From NCBI RefSeq assembly GCF_916618755.1, contig NZ_CAKAKB010000002.1, positions 62,001 through 126,000 of the forward strand: a stretch of 64,000 nucleotides of DNA, read 5' to 3'. A model generated the notes under the pieces. That model was not told the origin of the DNA, searched no databases, and saw nothing but the letters and a program-made list of their open reading frames with translations. The translations under genes were made by a program, and so were the position numbers. Positions 15,768 to 23,309 of this stretch are shown here, in pieces (positions within the stretch are counted from its first letter, which is position 1; each line of letters opens with the position of its first letter). Source of the stretch: Actinotalea sp. Marseille-Q4924. GTDB lineage: Bacteria > Actinomycetota > Actinomycetes > Actinomycetales > Cellulomonadaceae.

Positions 15768-17231
15768 TCAGACCTGGTGCGTCGCCGAGCTCGAGTAGTC
15801 CGTGTACTGGTACGGGTTGTCGAGGATCGTCGTCTCCGGGACGTCGGGGTTCATGCCGTGGTTCCAGGCCTCCTCGCCGAGCGTCGACCGCAGGTGCTCG
15901 ACCGTCTGCTCCACCTGGTGGCGCACGGCGGGCAGGTCGATGCCGACGAGGCGGTGGTCGTGCTTGACGATGCGACCGTTGACGACGACCGTGTGCACGT
16001 CGCCGCGCTGGGCCTGGAAGGCGACGTGCCCGTAGGGGTTCAGGAGCGGGAACATCGCCGGCGAGGCGTCGTTCTTGACGAGCACGACATCGGCCTTCTT
16101 GCCCACCTCCAGGCTCCCGACGAGGGACTCCATGCCGAGGGCCCTGGCACCGCCGCGCGTCGCCCAGTCGACGACCTGGTCGGCGCGCAGGTGGCAGTGC
16201 GTGACCGTGTCGCCGAGGGCGTGCGCCTCGTGGTGCTCCCGGGCGCGGTCGGCGTTGAGCGTCGAGCGCATCGCCGAGAAGAGGTCGCCGCTCCACCACA
16301 CGCTCGTGTCCATCGACAACGACACGGGGATGTCGTACGAGCGCAGGGTGTACGTGGACGGGTAGCCCTGCCCGCAGCTGGACTCGCTCTCGGTGGAGAC
16401 GGAGACCGACCCGCCCGTGGCGGCGATGCGGTGGTAGGAGTCCGGGCTGAGCGTCGCCGCGTGCACGTAGACGGTGCCGGGCTGCATGAAGCCGTGCTCG
16501 TGCATGAGCCGGATGCCGTCGTCGTTCGTCGCGCCCCACACACCGGCGTGGGTGGTGACGGTCGCGCCGAGCTCGCGCGCGGCCTCGAAGGCCGCCTTCT
16601 CCGGGAACGCCGGGTCGCCGGTGACGTCGAACGCCATCTGGAAGCCGAGCATCTCCGACCGGTGCATGCGGCGGTTGACGAAGTCGCGGAACTCGGGGGA
16701 GTGGGACCACTCCCACGGGCCCTGCTGGATGTTCCCGTAGGCGAGCACGAAGCGACCGGGGACGGCCTCGAGGGCGTCGACGGCCGCGTCCGCGTGGTCC
16801 GCCGTCTGCAGGCCGTGCGACCAGTCGACGGACGTGGTCACGCCCGCGTCGAGCGCCTCGACGGCCGAGAGGAGGTTGCCCGCGTGGATGTCCTCGGGAC
16901 GGAACGTCTTGCCGTGCTCGAGGTAGTACCAGACGAAGTACTGGGTGAGGGTCCAGTCGGCGCCGTACCCGCGCATCGCCGTCTGCCACATGTGGCGGTG
17001 GGTGTCGATCATGCCGGGCATGACGATGCCGCCCGTGGCGTCGATCTCGATCGTGCCTTCCGGCACGTCGAGGCCCTCGCCGACGGCATCGATGCTGTCG
17101 CCGACGACGAGCACGTCCGCGTTCGTCAGGACGGTCCGGCTGTCGTCCATCGTCAGGACGGTCCCGTTCCGGAACACCTTCGGGCGATCGTCGTGGTCGT
17201 GGGGGACGCCGTGGTCCGGGTTCGCGCTCAT
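15768..17231 (-). CDS. Amidohydrolase (TRZ/ATZ, cytosine deaminase-like metal hydrolase)
   Basis: 487 residues from ATG 17231 with a GGAGG ribosome site. It is a TIM-barrel metallohydrolase: the first metal motif is DTHRHMWQT in the segment after GGIVMPGMI; THAGVW and the later VTHCH/MDTS segments provide further ligands, and the C-terminal beta-sandwich closes with VGSLEVGKKADVVLV and VVVNGRIVKHD. The closest functional group is the ATZ/TRZ deaminase-chlorohydrolase branch (8-oxoguanine or related heterocycle deaminases). The substrate is therefore probably an N-heterocycle, which fits the catabolic genes further right. The gene stands alone; a 21-bp palindrome lies in its leader (17268-17288). 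Confidence 0.85.
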   Translation of the reverse strand: MSANPDHGVPHDHDDRPKVFRNGTVLTMDDSRTVLTNADVLVVGDSIDAVGEGLDVPEGTIEIDATGGIVMPGMIDTHRHMWQTAMRGYGADWTLTQYFVWYYLEHGKTFRPEDIHAGNLLSAVEALDAGVTTSVDWSHGLQTADHADAAVDALEAVPGRFVLAYGNIQQGPWEWSHSPEFRDFVNRRMHRSEMLGFQMAFDVTGDPAFPEKAAFEAARELGATVTTHAGVWGATNDDGIRLMHEHGFMQPGTVYVHAATLSPDSYHRIAATGGSVSVSTESESSCGQGYPSTYTLRSYDIPVSLSMDTSVWWSGDLFSAMRSTLNADRAREHHEAHALGDTVTHCHLRADQVVDWATRGGARALGMESLVGSLEVGKKADVVLVKNDASPAMFPLLNPYGHVAFQAQRGDVHTVVVNGRIVKHDHRLVGIDLPAVRHQVEQTVEHLRSTLGEEAWNHGMNPDVPETTILDNPYQYTDYSSSATHQV

Positions 17232-17267
17232 GAGTACCTCCGCCGTCGCAGGTGAGCCGTCGTGCGG

Positions 17268-17288
17268 GTGTTCATCCGCACTGAACAC
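17268..17288. promoter_or_regulatory. 21-bp palindrome GTGTTCA-N7-TGAACAC before the amidohydrolase
   Basis: GTGTTCA (17268-17274) and TGAACAC (17282-17288) are perfect inverted arms around seven bases, 37 bases upstream of the ATG at 17231. A perfect TTGACA (17330-17325 on the minus strand) lies about 40 bases further upstream, so the palindrome is downstream of the likely promoter and could act as a repressor operator. Confidence 0.5.
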
Positions 17289-17387
17289 AGCAATGGAGGC
17301 AGCGTGATTTGCGCCACCCGGCGGTGTCAAGGGGTTCGCCGCCGGGTGCGCCCTCGGCTGGTCCGGCGGTCGGCGGCGACGCCGGTC

Positions 17388-17705
17388 TCAGGCGCCGCGC
17401 AACCGGTCCATCTCCGCGCGGATCCGGTCCTCCGACGGCCCGGGGAAGAGCACGTCCCAGGCGTTGAAGGCGAGGCCGATGCCCCAGCCGAGGATCGGGA
17501 AGACCGGCCAGAAGAACTGGTCCGTGCCGTTGAGGCTCCAGATGACGACGAGGAACGCGTTGACGAGGACGTACGCGAGGGCGTGCGCCCCGAGGCTGCG
17601 GCGGTCCTCGAGCCGCTTCCGCGCCCGGGCCCGCAGGTCCGGGTCGGCGTAGTCGGGGTGGCGGACGTCGTCCGGGTACGGGCCGTGCAGGGCGTCCTGG
17701 GTCAT
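17388..17705 (-). CDS. 2TM domain-containing small membrane protein
   Basis: 105 residues from ATG 17705 with a strong GGAGG ribosome site. An acidic/basic N-terminal helix (ARARKRLEDRRSLGAHALAYVLVNAFLVVIWSL) leads into the first membrane helix, then a short loop with DQFFWPVFPILGWGIGLAFNAW as the second. This matches the 2TM domain found fused to or beside signalling proteins, where it is thought to be a membrane anchor. It is not obviously linked to the neighbouring amidohydrolase; it is divergent from the GntR gene at 17951. Confidence 0.8.
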   Translation of the reverse strand: MTQDALHGPYPDDVRHPDYADPDLRARARKRLEDRRSLGAHALAYVLVNAFLVVIWSLNGTDQFFWPVFPILGWGIGLAFNAWDVLFPGPSEDRIRAEMDRLRGA

Positions 17706-17911
17706 GGCGGGGCCTCCTCGGTGGTGCGCGGGGCCGGTGCGCTCCGTCGTCCACCCGGCTGGAGCGACCGGTGGGTCGTCCACCACCGTCGGACGTGCGC
17801 CGCCGTCGGGCCAGGGGCGAAGGTCCCCAGGTGGCGGTCGGCGGTCGATCCTGAGCGTCTTGTATGCAGGGCTCGGCGCCGAGATGCATCGGACCGCCTT
17901 CTGCGGGCCCG

Positions 17912-17943
17912 TTGTATACAAACAGCCCCCGGCGTCCTAGGGT
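17912..17943 (+). promoter_or_regulatory. GntR operator TTGTATACAA and leaderless promoter of the prp operon
   Basis: The perfect palindrome TTGTATACAA (17912-17921) is a classical FCD-type GntR half-site pair. TAGGGT (17938-17943) lies 7 bases before ATG 17951. A related degenerate site TTGTATGCAG is at 17860-17869. The layout fits autoregulation of the GntR-prpDBC unit. Confidence 0.65.
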
Positions 17944-17950
17944 GACGGGC

Positions 17951-18688
17951 ATGCGGGCGAGCGAGCGGGTCTACCGTGCCCTGCGCGAGGAGATCGTCGC
18001 GTGGCACCTGCCGCCGGGCACCGAGCTCGGCGAGGTCGAGCAGGCCGCGCGCTGGGGCGTGTCGCGCACGCCGCTCCGCGAGGCGCTCGGTCGGCTGGCC
18101 GCCGAGGGGCTCGCCGTCGTCGGGCGGGGTCGGACGCTCGTCGTGTCCCAGCTCGACGCGGACGACGTGGTGCACCTCTTCGAGCTGCGTGAGGCGCTCG
18201 AGACCCAGGCCGCCCGCCTCGCCGCCCGGCGTGCCCGACCGGAGCTGTTCACGGCGCTCGCGGAGCGGCTCGCCGGCGCCGGCGACCTGCTCGTCGACGA
18301 CGACCCGGACCGGACCGCCTACTACGCGCTCGTCGGGGAGCTCGACGACGCCCTCGACGCCGCGATGGCGAGCCGTCACCTGCAGCGCTCGCTCGTCGCG
18401 CTGCGCGCCCACGTGGCGCGCGTCCGTCGCCTCGCCCACGCCGACACGGCGCGCCTGCTGCGCGCCGCGGAGGAGCACCGGCTCATCGCGGAGGCGGTGG
18501 CGGCCGGCGATCCCGTCCTCGCGGCTCAGGCCACCGCCGTGCACCTGCACGCGAGCCTCACGCACGTCCTCGATGCCCTGACCTGCGGCGTCGCCGGCGG
18601 CCAACCCCTCACCGGGACTGCCGTCCGACCCCTCACCGCACCTGCCGACCGACCCGCCGTCCTCGACCCCACCGGAGCCGCCCGATGA
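17951..18688 (+). CDS. GntR family regulator (FadR/FCD type) of the prp genes
   Basis: 245 residues from ATG 17951, which lies directly after a TAGGGT box. Residues 1-70 are the GntR winged helix ([19 protein letters not shown], then [19 protein letters not shown] as recognition segment). Residues 80-220 form the FCD all-helical ligand domain, with Asp/His residues ([27 protein letters not shown]) that in the family bind a metal and a carboxylate ligand. The last 35 residues are Pro/Thr-rich and probably disordered. It overlaps prpD by four bases (ATGA), so it is the first gene of the methylcitrate operon and probably senses a propionate-derived metabolite. Confidence 0.85.
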   Translation: MRASERVYRALREEIVAWHLPPGTELGEVEQAARWGVSRTPLREALGRLAAEGLAVVGRGRTLVVSQLDADDVVHLFELREALETQAARLAARRARPELFTALAERLAGAGDLLVDDDPDRTAYYALVGELDDALDAAMASRHLQRSLVALRAHVARVRRLAHADTARLLRAAEEHRLIAEAVAAGDPVLAAQATAVHLHASLTHVLDALTCGVAGGQPLTGTAVRPLTAPADRPAVLDPTGAAR

Positions 18689-20211
18689 TCCGCCACGACG
18701 TCCGCGTCCACCCGTCCAGCGACCGGCTGCCGCGCGGCGAGCAGCTCGCATGGAAGATCGCCGAGGTCGCGGTCGACCCCGTCGAGGTGCTGCCCGAGGT
18801 CGTCGACATGGTCATCAACCGTGTCATCGACAACGCCGCTGTGGCGACGGCGTCGCTGCTGCGGGAGCCCGTGGTGGCGGCGCGCGGGCAGGCGCTGGCC
18901 CACCCGTACCGGCCGGGTGCGACGGTGTTCGGCCTGCCGGCGGACGAGCGCTCCAGCCCGGAGTGGGCGGCGTGGGCGAACGGCGTCGCGGTGCGGGAGC
19001 TCGACTACCACGACACGTTCCTCGCGGCCGACTACTCCCACCCGGCCGACAACATCCCGCCCGTGCTCGCCGTCGCCCAGCACCTCGCCGAGCGCCGGGG
19101 GCTGACCGGTCGCGACGTCGTCCGCGCCGTCGCGACCGGGTACGAGGTCCAGGTGGACCTCGTCCGGGCGATCAGCCTCCACAAGCACAAGATCGACCAC
19201 GTCGCCCACCTCGGGCCCTCCGCCGCAGCGGCGCTCGGGACACTCCTCGGGCTGCCGACCGAGACGGTCTTCCAGGCGATCGGTCAGGCGCTGCACACGA
19301 CGACGGCGACGCGGCAGTCCCGCAAGGGCGAGATCTCCAGCTGGAAGGCGTACGCGCCGGCGCTCGCGGGCAAGGTCGCGATCGAGGCCGTTGACCGCGC
19401 CGTGCGGGGGCAGGCCGCACCGGTGCCGATCTACGAGGGCGAGGACGGCGTCATCGCGTGGATGCTCGACGGCCCCGAGGCGCACTACGAGGTGCCGCTG
19501 CCGGCGGCGGGGGAGGCGAAGCGCGGGATCCTCGACACGTACACCAAGGAGCACTCGGCGGAGTACCAGTCGCAGGCGCTCATCGACCTCGCCCGGAGGC
19601 TGCACCACGAGCGGCCGGAGCTCGCCGACCCCGAGCGCGTCGCGTCGATCGTCATCCACACGAGCCACCACACGCACTACGTCATCGGCTCGGGGGCGAA
19701 CGACCCCCAGAAGTACGACCCGACGGCGTCCCGCGAGACGCTCGACCACTCGATCCCGTACATCGTCGCCGTCGCGCTGCAGGACGGGGCGTGGCACCAC
19801 GTGCGGTCCTACGCCCCCGAGCGCAAGGCGCGGCCGGACACGGTGGCCCTGTGGCAGAAGATCACCACGGCGGAGGACCCGGAGTGGACGCGGCGGTACC
19901 ACTCGACGGACCCGGCGGAGAAGGCGTTCGGCGGGCGTCTGGAGATCACGCTGACCGACGGCTCCCGGGTCGTCGAGGAGATCGCGGTCGCGGACGCGCA
20001 CCCGCTCGGCGCGCGACCGTTCGCCCGCGAGCAGTACGTCGCGAAGTTCCGCATGCTGGCCGAGGGGGTGCTCGACGGCGCCGAGGTGGAGCGGTTCCTC
20101 GACGTCGCGCAGCGCCTCCCGGAGCTGTCGGCCGCGGAGCTCGGCGAGCTCACCGTCGTGGCGCCGGACGGCCTGCTGGCCACGGTGCCCGTGCCCGAGG
20201 GGATCTTCTGA
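18685..20211 (+). CDS. prpD: 2-methylcitrate dehydratase (MmgE/PrpD family)
   Basis: 508 residues, the normal length for PrpD. It converts 2-methylcitrate to 2-methyl-cis-aconitate in the methylcitrate cycle of propionyl-CoA breakdown. Family blocks are visible: the N-terminal helices with [16 protein letters not shown], the [22 protein letters not shown] loop that contributes active-site residues, the [17 protein letters not shown] helix and the [13 protein letters not shown] region near the C-terminus. ATG 18685 overlaps the GntR stop by four bases and the stop overlaps prpB by one base, which shows tight co-translation. No prpE acyl-CoA synthetase is in the window. Confidence 0.93.
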   Translation: MIRHDVRVHPSSDRLPRGEQLAWKIAEVAVDPVEVLPEVVDMVINRVIDNAAVATASLLREPVVAARGQALAHPYRPGATVFGLPADERSSPEWAAWANGVAVRELDYHDTFLAADYSHPADNIPPVLAVAQHLAERRGLTGRDVVRAVATGYEVQVDLVRAISLHKHKIDHVAHLGPSAAAALGTLLGLPTETVFQAIGQALHTTTATRQSRKGEISSWKAYAPALAGKVAIEAVDRAVRGQAAPVPIYEGEDGVIAWMLDGPEAHYEVPLPAAGEAKRGILDTYTKEHSAEYQSQALIDLARRLHHERPELADPERVASIVIHTSHHTHYVIGSGANDPQKYDPTASRETLDHSIPYIVAVALQDGAWHHVRSYAPERKARPDTVALWQKITTAEDPEWTRRYHSTDPAEKAFGGRLEITLTDGSRVVEEIAVADAHPLGARPFAREQYVAKFRMLAEGVLDGAEVERFLDVAQRLPELSAAELGELTVVAPDGLLATVPVPEGIF

Positions 20212-21122
20212 TGCTGTACGCGACGACGACGGCCGAGGCCAAGCGCGCCGACCTGCGCCGCCGGCTGGCCGGTGACGAGCTGCTGCGGTTCCCCGGCGCC
20301 TTCAACCCGCTGTCCGCGCGGCTCATCCAGGACAAGGGGTTCGAGGGCGTCTACATCTCCGGGGCGGTGCTCAGCGCCGACCTCGGCCTGCCCGACATCG
20401 GGCTGACCACGGCGACGGAGGTGGCCGACCGCAGCAGGCAGATCACGCGGATGACCGACCTGCCGGCGATCGTCGACGCGGACACCGGGTTCGGCGAGCC
20501 GATGAACGTCGCCCGCACCGTCCAGACGATGGAGGACGCCGGGCTTGCCGGGCTCCACGTCGAGGACCAGGTCAACCCCAAGCGGTGCGGGCACCTCGAC
20601 GGCAAGCAGGTCGTGGACCTCGCGACCGCGGTGCAGCGGGTGCGTGCCGCCGTCGGCGCCCGACGTGACCCGAACTTCCTCGTCATGGCGCGGACCGACG
20701 TCCGGGCGACCGAGGGGCTCGCCGTCGCGATCGACCGCGCGAAGGCCCTGGTCGACGCCGGCGCGGACGCCGTCTTCCCCGAGGCGATGGCCGATCTCGG
20801 CGAGTTCGAGGCGGTCGCGTCCGCCGTCGACGTGCCGGTCCTGGCGAACATGACGGAGTTCGGGAAGTCGGAGCTGTTCACGCACGCGCAGCTGGCCGCC
20901 GCGGGGATCCGGATCGTCATCCACCCGGTGTCCCTCCTGCGCGTCGCGATGGGCGGGGCGGAGCGGGCGCTGGACGCGCTCGTCACCGAGGGGACGCTGC
21001 AGTCGGAGGTGCGGGGGATGCAGCACCGCGCACGCCTCTACGAGCTCCTCGACTACGAGGGCTACAACACGTTCGACAGCTCGATCTTCACGTACACACC
21101 GGACGCGTCCGTCCGGCACTGA
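20211..21122 (+). CDS. prpB: Methylisocitrate lyase
   Basis: 303 residues, standard for PrpB. It cleaves 2-methylisocitrate to pyruvate and succinate. The isocitrate lyase superfamily core is intact: YISGAVLSADLGLPD, the DADTGFG metal-binding loop, VEDQVNPKRCGH with the catalytic Cys126, and the VMARTD strand. The start ATG overlaps the prpD stop codon (TGATG). No signal peptide. It completes the middle step between prpD and prpC in one operon. Confidence 0.95.
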   Translation: MLYATTTAEAKRADLRRRLAGDELLRFPGAFNPLSARLIQDKGFEGVYISGAVLSADLGLPDIGLTTATEVADRSRQITRMTDLPAIVDADTGFGEPMNVARTVQTMEDAGLAGLHVEDQVNPKRCGHLDGKQVVDLATAVQRVRAAVGARRDPNFLVMARTDVRATEGLAVAIDRAKALVDAGADAVFPEAMADLGEFEAVASAVDVPVLANMTEFGKSELFTHAQLAAAGIRIVIHPVSLLRVAMGGAERALDALVTEGTLQSEVRGMQHRARLYELLDYEGYNTFDSSIFTYTPDASVRH

Positions 21123-21178
21123 TCGCGACCGACGACGGCCCGGGCACGCCGCGCCGTCGTCGGCCGCGGCGGAGCCGG

Positions 21179-21206
21179 CACGCGAGACCCAGCACGCGAG
21201 ACCCAG
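21179..21206 (+). repeat. Tandem 14-bp direct repeat CACGCGAGACCCAG
   Basis: CACGCGAGACCCAG occurs twice head to tail (21179-21192 and 21193-21206) and a third copy begins with CACGA. It lies in the 110-base gap between prpB and prpC, 27 bases before the prpC start. It may be a small duplication or a regulator site. Confidence 0.7.
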
Positions 21207-21232
21207 CACGACCGATCGCAAGGGAGCGACCG

Positions 21233-22363
21233 ATGACCACCACCTCCGAGCCGGAGATCCGCAAGGGCCTCGCCGGCGTCGTCGCCGACACCACGGCGAT
21301 CTCCAAGGTGAACCCCGAGACGAACTCGCTGCTGTACCGGGGGTACCCGGTGCAGGAAATCGCCGCGCGCTGCTCCTTCGAGGAGGTGGCGTGGCTGCTG
21401 TGGCACGGGGAGCTCCCGACGGCCGAGGAGCTCGCCGGTCTGCAGCGCGCCGAGCGGTCGCAGCGGGCGTTGTCGCCCCAGGTGCGGGCGGTGGTCGACG
21501 CGATCCCGACGACGGCGCACCCGATGGACGTGCTGCGGACGGCCGTGAGCCTCGTGGGCGCGGAGGACCCGCAGGCCGACGACAGCTCGCGCGAGGCCGA
21601 GATGGCGGCGTCGGTGCGGCTGCTGGCGCAGATCCCGGCGATCGTCGCGTACGACCAGCGGCGTCGTCGGGGCCAGGACGTCGTGGAGCCGCGGGACGAC
21701 CTCGACCTCGCTGCGAACCTCCTGCACATGACGTTCGGCGAGGTGCCGGAGGACGTCGTCGTGGACGCGTTCCGGGTGTCGCTCGTGCTGTACGCCGAGC
21801 ACTCGTTCAACGCCTCGACGTTCACGGCGCGCGTGGTGACCTCGACGCTGTCGGACCTGTACTCGGCGGTCGTGGCGGCGATCGGGGCCCTCAAGGGACC
21901 GCTGCACGGGGGCGCCAACGAGGCGGTCATGCACGTGTTCGAGGAGATCGGCTCCGCGGACCGCGCGGAGGAGTGGCTCGACGCGGCGCTCGCCGAGAAA
22001 CGCAAGATCATGGGTTTCGGCCACCGCGTGTACAAGCATGGCGACTCGCGGGTCCCGACCATGAAGGCGGCGCTCGACCGGCTCGTGGAGCACTACGGCC
22101 GGCACGACCTCGCGGACCTGTACGACCAGCTGGAGACCGCGATGGTCTCCCGCAAGAACATCAAGCCGAACCTGGACTACCCCTCCGGCCCCGCGTACCA
22201 CCTCATGGGCTTCGACACGGCGACGTTCACGCCGTTGTTCGTCGCGGCGCGGGTGACGGGATGGACGGCGCACGTCATGGAGCAGCGGGCGGCGAACTCC
22301 CTCATCCGTCCGTTGAGCGCGTACAGCGGGCCGGAGGAGCGGCACCTGCCCAGGGAGGGCTGA
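21233..22363 (+). CDS. prpC: 2-methylcitrate synthase / citrate synthase
   Basis: 376 residues, a typical short bacterial methylcitrate synthase. It condenses propionyl-CoA (or acetyl-CoA) with oxaloacetate. The three catalytic elements are present: GPLHGGANE with the first His at about 224, GFGHRVYKHGD with the second His at about 263, and the Asp of GFDTATF at about 328. SKVNPETNSLLYRGYPV at the N-terminus is typical for the methylcitrate form. The ribosome site AGGGAG is good. Position after prpDB supports the methylcitrate rather than the TCA role. Confidence 0.92.
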   Translation: MTTTSEPEIRKGLAGVVADTTAISKVNPETNSLLYRGYPVQEIAARCSFEEVAWLLWHGELPTAEELAGLQRAERSQRALSPQVRAVVDAIPTTAHPMDVLRTAVSLVGAEDPQADDSSREAEMAASVRLLAQIPAIVAYDQRRRRGQDVVEPRDDLDLAANLLHMTFGEVPEDVVVDAFRVSLVLYAEHSFNASTFTARVVTSTLSDLYSAVVAAIGALKGPLHGGANEAVMHVFEEIGSADRAEEWLDAALAEKRKIMGFGHRVYKHGDSRVPTMKAALDRLVEHYGRHDLADLYDQLETAMVSRKNIKPNLDYPSGPAYHLMGFDTATFTPLFVAARVTGWTAHVMEQRAANSLIRPLSAYSGPEERHLPREG

Positions 22364-22484
22364 GCCGTCGGCGCACGACGGTGTGACGCAGGTCACCTTC
22401 GATGCCCGGGGTCCCGTCCCTTCCCGCGGGGCTCGCGCTACGCGCCTCTGACCTGCACGTCCGTGTCGCGCCGTCGTCCCACTA

Positions 22485-22512
22485 GGCCTTAGGTCCAGGA
22501 GCCCTTGGGCCT
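22485..22512 (+). promoter_or_regulatory. Tandem GGCCTTAGGTCC-type boxes (DosR/NarL-like)
   Basis: GGCCTTAGGTCC (22485-22496) and GCCCTTGGGCCT (22501-22512) are two similar boxes of the type GGNC-N4-GNCC, 16 bp apart centre to centre; together they also form TAGGCC/GGCCTA inverted ends. They lie about 120 bases before the membrane protein at 22633. Similar boxes are bound by DevR/DosR-type response regulators in other actinomycetes. Confidence 0.4.
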
Positions 22513-22632
22513 AATGAACGGTCCGTGGCGTGGGAAACAGTGTGGTCATCGAGCCGCGGATGGCTCGCCGGGATGGTGACCGGAGTGGTCGGTTCCCGGA
22601 CTCGAGATTCTTTCCTGGGAAGGGAGTGGACG

Positions 22633-23094
22633 ATGTCCACGACTCTGGTCAACACGAAGGCTGTTCGTCTCATCGCTGTGCTGCTCATCGCGGCCGGCGC
22701 GGCGCTCGTGATCGGTGGTGCGGCGACCTGGATCACGGTGCGCAGCCAGCTGGTGGCGGAGAACATCACGATCCCGGACGACGCGATGGCGTTCGGTGGG
22801 AACGTGGTGAATGGTCCGCTGGACGCGTACGTGCAGGCGGACATCATCAACAAGCACGCGCTGGAGGGCTCCGGTGGCAAGACCTACGCCGAGCTGGACC
22901 GTGAGGACCCGGCGCGCGCCTCGGTGATGAACGGGTCGTTCCTGCGGGCGTCGCTGTTCACGTCGGTGATCGCGTTCGGTGTGGCCGCGTTCGCTGCGGG
23001 CATGGGTGTGCTGTTCGCTGCGACCGGGTTCGCGCTGCGGGCGCTGGTCCCGGCTGGTGCGGGTGTCGCGCCGCGGCAGAGCGTCAACGCCTGA
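22633..23094 (+). CDS. Small membrane protein, often labelled LigA-like
   Basis: 153 residues from ATG 22633 with a GGGAAGGGAG ribosome site. Two membrane helices (about 11-35, LIAVLLIAAGAALVIGGAATWITV, and about 107-135, SVIAFGVAAFAAGMGVLFAATGFAL) enclose a polar loop of about 70 residues with the charged KTYAELDREDPARASVMNG segment. Such proteins are widespread in actinomycetes and are often misnamed aromatic ring-opening dioxygenase LigA; no dioxygenase residues are present. The gene stands alone with a strong terminator at 23178-23213 downstream. Function unknown; the upstream boxes hint at stress or low-oxygen control. Confidence 0.8.
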   Translation: MSTTLVNTKAVRLIAVLLIAAGAALVIGGAATWITVRSQLVAENITIPDDAMAFGGNVVNGPLDAYVQADIINKHALEGSGGKTYAELDREDPARASVMNGSFLRASLFTSVIAFGVAAFAAGMGVLFAATGFALRALVPAGAGVAPRQSVNA

Positions 23095-23177
23095 GGGCTT
23101 GACCGGCCGCGATCGAGCGGGTGACCTCGCCGCCTGGGAGGCGAGAACGCAGCACCACTGAACCCTTCCCAGGGGGC

Positions 23178-23213
23178 GAAGGCCCCGTCCTCCTCACCGA
23201 GGGCGGGGCCTTC
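23178..23213. terminator. Bidirectional terminator hairpin
   Basis: GAAGGCCCCG (23178-23187) and CGGGGCCTTC (23204-23213) form a perfect 10-bp stem with a 16-base loop between the convergent membrane protein (ending 23094) and HNH gene (ending 23310), suitable for stopping transcription from both sides. Confidence 0.75.
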
Positions 23214-23309
23214 GGCATGCCACGGGCAGCGCGACGGTGGGTGTCGGGCGGCCAGGGGCGGCCCGGCGACGCGGTCACCGTCGGGGTCCACCGTCCTGGA
23301 GTTCTGAGG

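Noticed and set aside
14536-16989. 817-codon minus-strand frame
   Set aside because: It covers the 3' part of the SARP-type gene and part of the amidohydrolase in a wrong frame; composition is that of a shadow frame.
22633-23094. Aromatic ring-opening dioxygenase (LigA)
   Set aside because: A common mislabel; the protein is a two-helix membrane protein with no LigA metal or substrate residues.
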